Origin: Chloroflexota bacterium | GTDB taxonomy: Bacteria > Chloroflexota > Anaerolineae > Anaerolineales > Villigracilaceae | Direction: 5' to 3' | NCBI GenBank assembly: GCA_026389975.1 | Contig: JAPLGV010000210.1 | Location: forward strand, 1 to 11,087 | DNA: 11,087 bases | Shown here: positions 5,558 to 11,087 of the stretch, piece after piece | Layout: each line of letters begins with the position of its first letter | Numbering within the stretch: the first letter of the stretch is position 1 | The notes under the pieces: generated by a model | Databases searched by the model: none | Seen by the model: only the letters and a program-made list of their open reading frames with translations | Told to the model about the DNA's origin: nothing | Position numbers and translations under genes: made by a program

Positions 5558-5593
5558 TAGGGATGGGCAAATTACCCGTCCCTACTTTTTTTT
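5557..5593 (+). terminator. Rho-independent terminator between yoeB and dnaE
   Basis: An 11-bp stem (GTAGGGATGGG / CCCGTCCCTAC, one G-U pair, 7-nt loop, 5557-5585) is followed by eight T (5586-5593). It ends the plus-strand toxin-antitoxin transcript. The T run overlaps the stop codon of the convergent dnaE (5592-5594). On the minus strand the stem could also help end dnaE, but no T run follows it there. Confidence 0.9.
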
Positions 5594-8500
5594 ACTGATA
5601 TGTGATCGGCTCGACGCTCAGGTTTTCTTCGCCGACCGCCTCCTTGATTTTCACCATCAGTTCGGCGCATAGGTGGGTGGTGTCGTTGGGGAACTCGATC
5701 AAATGCCCGCGCTCCTGCTCGAAGATTTGGAAGGCAAAGCGGTCTTTGCCGGGGTATGAAATGAAAGTCCCGTGCAGGCGGCTGATGCGGCGGATATCGC
5801 GGTTCGGGTCGCCGGTGGGACGCAGGATGACGGTCACCATCTGGGGGGCATGCTCATCCTCTGCTTCGGAAATCCGGATATTTGTAGAAACCTTCGGCTC
5901 AGGTGGCACTGCCAAAATGGGAGGTTCGATTGACGATTGGTTAATCTCTGTCGCCTCCATGTTGCTGACTGCTGATCGCTGGTCGCTGACCGCTTCCTGC
6001 TCTTCCGGCAAATCCGGCTCATGGACAATTAAATCCTGCGCGGCGAAACCGGCTTTGGTAGGTGCGTAAGTTTCCCAATCCGGCGGGTCTTCCGGCAGAG
6101 GCGGCTCACCCACAAACTCGGGGCGGCGTTCAGCAACACGTTCCGGAGCGGGGGCTGGTTTCTTGATAACGGTCGCAGGCCTCCGCTCCGGAGCTGAACA
6201 TTGGGGCTGGGGCTGCAAAGGCATCTGGGCCGGCTCGGTCAACTTGATCTCGGTGCGGATGTTATCCACCAGAACCTTGGAGGGGTTGGACTGGGCGTCC
6301 ACTTTGCCTTCGGCCACGATAACCCCGCCGACCTCCAGCGCGAATTGGAATTTCTCCCAGGTGCGCGGGAAGAGCACCAGTTCGATGACGCCGGTCAGGT
6401 CTTCGAGCGTAACCCAGGCCATCATCTTGCCGGTCTTGGTCTGGTGCGGGCGGATGCCACTCACCATCCCGGCGACACGGGTCTTCTCCTCGTGGGCGGC
6501 CTCGCCCAGGTTGCTGGAGAAGTGCGTGACCAGGCGGCGGATTTCATTCAGGTAGGGCGTGAGCGGGTGCTCGGACATGTACATGCCGATCAGCTCGCGC
6601 TCCCAGTTGAGGGTCTCGCGGCGGTCGGCTTCCGGGACAAGCGGCAGGGTGATGTTCTCGGTGACGCCGGTGGCTGTCCCGAAGAGCGACAACTGCCCGG
6701 CTTCGGCGGCGCGAAAATGGGAGGAACTGATCGCCACGATGCGGTCGAGGGCCTCGAGCATGGCGGCGCGTGACCCGAACTTGTCCATCGCCCCGACTTT
6801 GATGAGGCTTTCCAGGGCGCGCTTGCCGACGGCGCGCAGGTCCACGCGGGAAGACAGGTCGTTGAGATCCTTGAAGGGACCGCCCTTGAGGCGAGCCTGG
6901 GCCGGTAATTCCACCGCACCCTGACCGACGTTCTTAATGGCGCCCAGGCCGAAGCGGATGGCGGATTTGCCCGCTTGCCCTCCCGGCAGAACACCGGGAC
7001 TTCGTGAGCCGGTCGACATCGTACCCGAAGGGTAAGGGTCTGACTCTTCAATGGCAAAGTCCCAGACACTGGCGTTGACATCCGGCGGCAGGACGGTGAC
7101 ACCCATGTTGCGGGTATCGTTGACGTAAAGGGCCATCTTCTCGGTCTCGTGCTTGGTGACCGAGAGCAGGGCGGTCATGTATTCCACCGGGTAATGCAGT
7201 TTCAGGAAGCCGGTCTGGACGGCCAGCAAGCCGTAATCGGCGGCGTGGGATTTATTGAAGCCGTAACGGGCGAACTCATTCCAATCGTGATAGATGGATT
7301 CGGCAGTGGCGCGCTCCATTCCTTGCGACACGGCTCCCTCCACGAACTTATGACGATGGTTTTCAATTTCTTTGGTTTTTTTCTTTGAAATGGCGGCACG
7401 CAGTTCGTCCGATTCGGATGGCGTATACCCCGCCAGTTCGATGGCGGCACGCATCAATTGTTCCTGGTACAGGGGAATACCATAGGTATCGCCAAATATC
7501 GGTTCCAGTGCCGGATGCCGGTACTCGACCTCCGCCTCGCCGTGCATGCGGCTGATGTAATCCGGGATGAAGTCCATCGGGCCGGGGCGATAGAGTGCCA
7601 CCATGGCGATGATGTTATCCAGCGACTGGGGTTTCATCTGCACCAGCCACTTGGTCATCCCCGAACCTTCCAACTGGAAGACGCCCAGGGTGTTGCCTTC
7701 GCCCAGGAACTTGTACGTTTCCGGGTCGTCGGTGGGGATGTTATCCAGAGTGTAATGAATGCCGTGACGCTGCGCAATCAAGTCGCAGGCGCGTGCCATG
7801 ATGGTCAGCGTGGCCAGGCCGAGGAAGTCCACCTTGAGCATCTTGAGTTTTTCGAGGATGCCCATTTCGAACTGCGTAACGGTTTTGATGGGTGTCTCTT
7901 CGGAGTTATTGGTCGGACGGTGCAGCGGCAGGTACTCGACGAGCGGTTTATCCGAAATGACCACACCGGCGGCGTGCGTCCCGGCGTTGCGGACGACACC
8001 TTCCATCCTGGCCGCGGTATCAATCAGTTCACGCAGGTGGTCGGCGGATTCGTAGGCATTCTTCAGCTCCGGAAGGCCCTTGAAGTTATCTGCGATAATG
8101 TCCCGGAGCGGGACGGCTTTCGAGGGAATGTTCGGAATGATCTTGGCCACCCGGTCCACTTCGGGGAGTGGGATGTCCATCACGCGGCCCACGTCGCGCA
8201 GGGCGGCACGTGCCCCCAGCGTGCCGAAGGTGATGATCTGCGCCACTCTGTCCTGTCCATATTTCTTGACGGTGTAATCCAGCACATCCGCCCGGCGGTC
8301 GTCGGGGAAGTCCAGGTCAATATCGGGCATCGAGATGCGGCCGGGGTTCAGGAAGCGTTCGAAGAGTAGGTTTTGCTGGATGGGGTCCACCAGCGTGATG
8401 TCCAGTGTGTATGCGACAATCGAACCATTCGCTGAACCACGCGCGTTGTACCAGATGCCCTGTTCGCGGGTGTACCGGCACAGGTCCCAGACGATCAGGA

Positions 8501-9512
8501 AGTAGGCGGCGAAGCCCATTTTCTGGATGACGCCCAACTCGTAATCGAGGCGGGTCTGGGCCTGCTCGCTCTCGGCGCGTTCTCCGTAGCGGCGCTTCAA
8601 CCCGTCCTCGCACAAAGCCCGCAGGTACGTTTCCGCCGTTTGCCCTTGCGGGACCTCGAACAGCGGCAGGCGGTACTCCTTCACATCCAGGTTGAGGTTG
8701 CAGCGTTCGGCGATCAGCAAGGTGTTCGAAAGCGACTCAGGCACTTCGGCAAACAGGCGCGCCATCTCCTGAGGGGAGCGCAGGTAGTACGAGCTGTCCG
8801 TCATGCGCATCCGATCGGGGTCAGAGAGCAGTGCCCCGGTCTGGATGGCAAGCAGAATATCCTGGTATTTGGCATCTTCGGGGTTGACATAGTGGGAGTC
8901 GTTGGTGGCGACAAAGCGGGCGTTGTAATGCGGACCGAGTTCCAGCAGGGTGCGGTTGATCTTCTCCAACTCAGGCACGTCGTGCTGCTGGAGTTCGAGG
9001 AAGAAATTATCTTTGCCGAAGATTTCGTAGTACCAGTCGAGGGTCCGGCGGGCGGCGTCCACCTGACCCTGCTTGATCAGACGCGGCACTTCGGCAGACA
9101 TACAGCCGGAAGTGCAGATCAGTCCTTCGGTGTGTTTGGCGAGGAATTCTTTATCAATACGGGGGTAGTAGTAGAAGCCTTCCAGTTGCGCCGCCGAGGC
9201 GATCTGGAGCAGGTTCATATAGCCGGTCTTGTTCTCGGCCAGGAGCAGCAGGTGCGAGGACTTGCGGTCTTCCTTCGGGTCGTGCTCCTGCATCGTGCGG
9301 GCCGCCATATAGGCCTCCAGCCCGATGATGGGTTTGATACCGGCATCCTTGGCGGCGTGGTAGAACTCGATTACGCCGAACATCGTCCCGTGGTCGGTGA
9401 TGGCCAGGGCGGGCATGTCCATCTCTTTGGCGCGCTTGACCAGCTTCTTAATATTGCTGAAGCCGTCGAGCAACGAGTATTCGGTGTGAACATGGAGGTG
9501 GGCGAAGGACAT
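5592..9512 (-). CDS. dnaE: DNA polymerase III alpha subunit
   Basis: The 1306-residue protein is the replicative C-family polymerase. The N-terminal PHP domain (1-~215) starts FAHLHVHTEYSLLDG and keeps metal-ligand candidates H7, H9, D40, H41, E66, H87, H177, D205 and H207, so an intrinsic 3'-5' exonuclease, as in Thermus, is plausible. The polymerase core has PDIDLDFPDD (D399 and D401) and D562 in KVDFLGL, matching E. coli D401, D403 and D555. Then follow the fingers and the beta-binding and helix-hairpin-helix region (RFGLGAIKNVG, 853-863), an OB fold (about 1010-1090), a long Pro/Glu-rich linker (about 1093-1222) and a C-terminal domain (about 1223-1306). E. coli DnaE is 1160 residues. The excess comes from the linker and a repeat-like insertion at about 825-850. 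The ATG at 9512 has no evident Shine-Dalgarno site. A TGCTATAAT promoter element lies 37 nt upstream. Confidence 0.97.
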   Translation of the reverse strand: MSFAHLHVHTEYSLLDGFSNIKKLVKRAKEMDMPALAITDHGTMFGVIEFYHAAKDAGIKPIIGLEAYMAARTMQEHDPKEDRKSSHLLLLAENKTGYMNLLQIASAAQLEGFYYYPRIDKEFLAKHTEGLICTSGCMSAEVPRLIKQGQVDAARRTLDWYYEIFGKDNFFLELQQHDVPELEKINRTLLELGPHYNARFVATNDSHYVNPEDAKYQDILLAIQTGALLSDPDRMRMTDSSYYLRSPQEMARLFAEVPESLSNTLLIAERCNLNLDVKEYRLPLFEVPQGQTAETYLRALCEDGLKRRYGERAESEQAQTRLDYELGVIQKMGFAAYFLIVWDLCRYTREQGIWYNARGSANGSIVAYTLDITLVDPIQQNLLFERFLNPGRISMPDIDLDFPDDRRADVLDYTVKKYGQDRVAQIITFGTLGARAALRDVGRVMDIPLPEVDRVAKIIPNIPSKAVPLRDIIADNFKGLPELKNAYESADHLRELIDTAARMEGVVRNAGTHAAGVVISDKPLVEYLPLHRPTNNSEETPIKTVTQFEMGILEKLKMLKVDFLGLATLTIMARACDLIAQRHGIHYTLDNIPTDDPETYKFLGEGNTLGVFQLEGSGMTKWLVQMKPQSLDNIIAMVALYRPGPMDFIPDYISRMHGEAEVEYRHPALEPIFGDTYGIPLYQEQLMRAAIELAGYTPSESDELRAAISKKKTKEIENHRHKFVEGAVSQGMERATAESIYHDWNEFARYGFNKSHAADYGLLAVQTGFLKLHYPVEYMTALLSVTKHETEKMALYVNDTRNMGVTVLPPDVNASVWDFAIEESDPYPSGTMSTGSRSPGVLPGGQAGKSAIRFGLGAIKNVGQGAVELPAQARLKGGPFKDLNDLSSRVDLRAVGKRALESLIKVGAMDKFGSRAAMLEALDRIVAISSSHFRAAEAGQLSLFGTATGVTENITLPLVPEADRRETLNWERELIGMYMSEHPLTPYLNEIRRLVTHFSSNLGEAAHEEKTRVAGMVSGIRPHQTKTGKMMAWVTLEDLTGVIELVLFPRTWEKFQFALEVGGVIVAEGKVDAQSNPSKVLVDNIRTEIKLTEPAQMPLQPQPQCSAPERRPATVIKKPAPAPERVAERRPEFVGEPPLPEDPPDWETYAPTKAGFAAQDLIVHEPDLPEEQEAVSDQRSAVSNMEATEINQSSIEPPILAVPPEPKVSTNIRISEAEDEHAPQMVTVILRPTGDPNRDIRRISRLHGTFISYPGKDRFAFQIFEQERGHLIEFPNDTTHLCAELMVKIKEAVGEENLSVEPITYQ
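5964..5991. repeat. Four tandem heptamers inside dnaE
   Basis: Read on the plus strand: GCTGACT, GCTGATC, GCTGGTC, GCTGACC. They encode VSDQRSAVS (residues 1175-1183) of the DnaE linker. Such GCTGATC arrays are a common kind of short repeat in noncoding DNA. Here the array has been tolerated because the linker is disordered. Confidence 0.6.
6963..7040. repeat. Hairpin repeat inserted in frame within dnaE
   Basis: This segment encodes residues 825-850 of DnaE, rich in Gly, Ser and Pro, between WDFAIEES and the conserved AIRFGLGAIKNVG block, where relatives have only a short link. It has two hairpins: TCCCGG/CCGGGA (6981-6999) and ACCCGAAGGGT (7023-7033). The first, with flanks, matches 11005-11025 at 19 of 21 positions. 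The second is the exact reverse complement of ACCCTTCGGGT at 9783-9793 and 10838-10848. Confidence 0.6.
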
Positions 9513-9548
9513 GGTCAGACCAATAAATTGAGTGAAAAGCTCAATGCG

Positions 9549-9557
9549 ATTATAGCA
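9549..9557 (-). promoter_or_regulatory. Extended -10 promoter of dnaE
   Basis: On the minus strand the sequence reads TGCTATAAT, a consensus -10 box with the TG-n extension, 37 nt before the dnaE ATG. No TTGACA-like -35 box is seen at 16-18 nt, which is usual for extended -10 promoters. Confidence 0.65.
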
Positions 9558-9620
9558 CGCATGTTTTGCTTAAAGATTGATGGGCTCTGTCGAAGGACGG
9601 GCGACGGAGGACGGGCAAGT

Positions 9621-9656
9621 CGAAGCAATCTCCCTGCCGATTAGGGGATTGATTCG
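9621..9656. repeat. Hairpin repeat of the CGAAGCAATC type
   Basis: CGAAGCAATCTCC (9621-9633) and GGGGATTGATTCG (9644-9656) are complementary at 11 of 13 positions around a 10-nt loop. There is no T run, so it is not a classical terminator. It resembles dispersed REP-like units and lies between the dnaE promoter and the nitroreductase leader. Confidence 0.5.
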
Positions 9657-9764
9657 CCGCAACCCCCAGAGGGCGGGGGCAGGCGAGCACGGCTCCGTTA
9701 AATGACACAAATCTTTTTTTGCTTATCCATAATATACGCTAAATAAGCCATTCCAGCGCCAAAA

Positions 9765-9836
9765 GACGGGCGTGCCTCCTTCACCCTTCGGGTACTTCGC
9801 GGGTACTTCGCAGGGGTGCTTCGCGAGGAGCCCGTC
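9765..9836. repeat. TTCG-rich tandem and hairpin repeat cluster
   Basis: The outer arms GACGGGC (9765-9771) and GCCCGTC (9830-9836) enclose ACCCTTCGGGT (9783-9793) and three near-identical 11-mers, GGGTACTTCGC (9790-9800), GGGTACTTCGC (9801-9811) and GGGTGCTTCGC (9814-9824). The same words recur at 10794-10848 and inside dnaE. It is probably noncoding repeat DNA. Confidence 0.55.
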
Positions 9837-9856
9837 CCACAATTTTCGTTCGACAG

Positions 9857-9893
9857 CCCTGCACGTAGTGCAGCAAAACGCTGCGGGGTTTTT
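9857..9893 (+). terminator. Terminator-like hairpin upstream of the nitroreductase gene
   Basis: CCCTGCA (9857-9863) can pair with TGCGGGG (9882-9888, one G-U) and is followed by five T. Two smaller alternative hairpins compete: CTGCAC/GTGCAG (9859-9873) and GCAGC/GCTGC (9870-9884). No plus-strand gene lies just upstream, so it may be an attenuator, a dispersed repeat, or chance. Confidence 0.3.
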
Positions 9894-9897
9894 AGTT

Positions 9898-9903
9898 TAT
9901 ACT
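9898..9903 (+). promoter_or_regulatory. Possible -10 box for the nitroreductase gene
   Basis: TATACT (5 of 6 to consensus) lies 37 nt before the ATG. No good -35 box is seen. The gene's ribosome site AAGGAG is at 9927-9932, 8 nt before the ATG. Confidence 0.4.
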
Positions 9904-9940
9904 TGTTGTAAGAACCTTCGTCAAAAAAGGAGTCAGCCCC

Positions 9941-10690
9941 ATGAAAAATCCCGTCATCCAAACCATGCTCAACCACAAATCCGTGCGCAAATACACTCAA
10001 CAAAAGCCGACTGACGAAACCATCCAGACCATCGTCCGGGCCGGGCAGCAGGCCCCGTTCGCCTCGCAACTTTACAGCGTCCTGTTGACACGCAAGAAGG
10101 CCCCTTTCGGTGCGCCGTTGTGGTTCACCATCTGCGTGGACCTGTACAAGCTGGAACGCTTCATGCAGCTGCGCGGCTGGGAGGTGGTGACCAACGACCT
10201 GTCCCTGCTGTTCTTCGGCATCCAGGACGCGGCTTATATGGCCGAGAACATGGTAGTGGCCGGGGAAAGCCTGGGGCTGTTCTCCTGTTTTCTGGGGAAC
10301 GCTCCCTACATGGCCGATAAGATCGCCAGGAACTTCAAACTGCCGCCGCGCGTCTTCCCGCTGGTGCAACTGGTGATGGGCTACCCGGCGGAGGAATTCC
10401 CGCCTCGGCCGCGCTACCCGCTGTCGTTCACTTTATTTGAAGACCGGTATCCCGAGTTCACCGACGAGCAGGTGGCCGAGGCGATGAAAGTGATGGACGA
10501 GGGCTACCTGGCGCAGGGCTACTACGCCCAGCAGAAAGCCAAGATCCGCCTGGAAAAAGGCCGCAAGGAAACCTTCACCTACGAGGATTACTCCTGGACC
10601 GAACACATCTCGCGCAAGTGGGGCCAGTGGTACGAGTCGCCGGAGGAGCTGCTGGAGCAGTTGGAGAAGAGGGGATTTGTGATCAGGTGA
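9941..10690 (+). CDS. NfsA-type FMN-dependent nitroreductase
   Basis: The 249-residue protein matches the oxygen-insensitive nitroreductase/flavin reductase group (NfsA/FRP). Blocks seen are the N-terminal phosphate-binding HKSVRKYT (12-19), AGQQAPFASQLYSV (34-47) where relatives have a QxAPTSxNxQ-like stretch, MVVAGESLGLFSCFLGNA (104-121), and VQLVMGYPAEEFPPRPRYPL (142-161), whose Arg residues fit the FMN/NAD(P)H-contacting region of NfsA. Members use NAD(P)H to reduce nitro compounds, quinones or flavins in the cytosol as homodimers. The natural substrate is unknown. The length is normal (~240-250). The ATG at 9941 follows AAGGAG by 8 nt. The last three codons and the stop (GTG ATC AGG TGA) fall at the start of a GTGATCAG tandem array, so the extreme C-terminus may be repeat-derived. 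It appears monocistronic and divergent from dnaE. Confidence 0.92.
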   Translation: MKNPVIQTMLNHKSVRKYTQQKPTDETIQTIVRAGQQAPFASQLYSVLLTRKKAPFGAPLWFTICVDLYKLERFMQLRGWEVVTNDLSLLFFGIQDAAYMAENMVVAGESLGLFSCFLGNAPYMADKIARNFKLPPRVFPLVQLVMGYPAEEFPPRPRYPLSFTLFEDRYPEFTDEQVAEAMKVMDEGYLAQGYYAQQKAKIRLEKGRKETFTYEDYSWTEHISRKWGQWYESPEELLEQLEKRGFVIR

Positions 10691-10718
10691 TCAGGTAATT
10701 AGGTAATGGGTGATGGGG
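10679..10718 (+). repeat. Tandem octamer array over the nitroreductase stop
   Basis: Successive octamers read GTGATCAG, GTGATCAG, GTAATTAG, GTAATGGG, TGATGGGG, becoming more diverged downstream. The array starts within the coding sequence, supplies the TGA stop at 10688-10690, and runs into noncoding DNA. Confidence 0.6.
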
Positions 10719-11087
10719 ATTGAGAAAAGGGGCAGAGGTTCCAGAGGTATCAGAGGTATCAGAGAGAGAAGCGGCTTCGGCACCTCGTCCCACGGGGATG
10801 CTTCGCGATGGCGCCGAAACAGCCGCCCCAAGGGGATACCCTTCGGGTGCTATGTGCTCCGCGATGCTGCGCGAAGGCCGCCTTGGCTATTCGATATTGA
10901 GAAACGAATGAGGAACGACTACCCTAGGGTGTTCCGTCATCATTAAGTATGTGGCTATGGAATCGATACGCGTATCGAATACCGAACAATCGGATGCGGG
11001 GACCTTCCCGGAAGAACACCGGGACGATGCCGGCGGGTATGGTATCCCCAAGGGGGACGATGTGCTCCGCGAATGGCGGCTGGACGC
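10719..11087. repeat. Repeat-derived tail of the window, no credible gene
   Basis: This stretch holds CAGAGGTAT repeats (about 10741-10761), a TTCG hairpin cluster with GGGGATGCTTCGCGA (10794-10808) and ACCCTTCGGGT (10838-10848), and the 13-mer ATGTGCTCCGCGA twice (10852-10864 and 11060-11072). It also has a unit at 11005-11025 like the one inside dnaE. Two perfect palindromes, ACCCTAGGGT (10921-10930) and TCGATACGCGTATCGA (10963-10978), stand between the clusters. The open frames here have low-complexity, Arg-rich translations and no ribosome sites. Confidence 0.6.

Noticed and set aside
7458..8369. 303-residue plus-strand open frame
   Set aside because: Antisense to the conserved polymerase core of DnaE, including the catalytic Asp motif. 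No independent motifs.
8640..9644. 334-residue plus-strand open frame
   Set aside because: Shadow of dnaE on the opposite strand. DnaE motifs fully explain this region, and the frame runs through the dnaE promoter into repeats.
9783..9824. CRISPR-like tandem repeat
   Set aside because: The units are 11 nt, adjacent and without spacers. They belong to a dispersed hairpin repeat family.
9698..10369. 223-residue minus-strand open frame
   Set aside because: Antisense to the nitroreductase gene, and its C-terminal part is translated hairpin repeat.
10710..10946. 78-residue plus-strand open frame
   Set aside because: Entirely within repeat clusters, Arg/Gly-rich, and with no ribosome site.

Overview
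The window looks like chromosomal DNA from a moderately GC-rich environmental bacterium. I suggest Chloroflexota, class Anaerolineae. This rests on gene content and style: a DnaE with an intact PHP domain and a long Pro-rich tail linker, a lipoprotein with a Pro/Thr-rich stalk, and many short hairpin repeats. It is an inference, because no rRNA or marker tree is available here.

Left part (1-2390), all on the minus strand: the first 41 codons of a cobalamin-dependent methionine synthase (metH) running off the left edge; a short YdeI-like gene 3 nt upstream of it; a gene-poor stretch with decayed coding scraps (about 472-820); a BMP/PnrA-like solute-binding lipoprotein; and a small heat shock protein with a strong terminator. 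A MITE-like inverted-repeat element (2563-2650) lies in the gap before the strand switch.

Middle part (2761-5492), plus strand: a tight three-gene operon starts from a consensus -10 box placed so that the first mRNA would be leaderless. It encodes a membrane-anchored M23 peptidase, a short SDR-fold protein lacking key active-site residues, and an AAC(3)-family acetyltransferase with a Cys-rich tail. Next comes a YefM/YoeB toxin-antitoxin module with its own promoter, and an operator made of two TGTACA cores lying on the -10 box. The toxin has Arg where the catalytic C-terminal His is expected. An imperfect 25-bp copy of the acetyltransferase gene's 3' end lies just beyond the module, followed by a strong terminator shared with the convergent dnaE.

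Right part (5592-11087): dnaE (1306 aa, minus strand) and a divergent NfsA-type nitroreductase (plus strand), separated by 428 nt of promoters and hairpin repeats. The final ~400 nt is repeat-derived sequence with no credible gene. One hairpin repeat family seen in these gaps also appears as an in-frame ~26-codon insertion inside dnaE. That insertion, the altered YoeB active site and the duplicated sequence around the toxin-antitoxin module are the most interesting observations. I found no CRISPR array, tRNA, rRNA or recognisable transposase, and no convincing wholly new multi-gene system.
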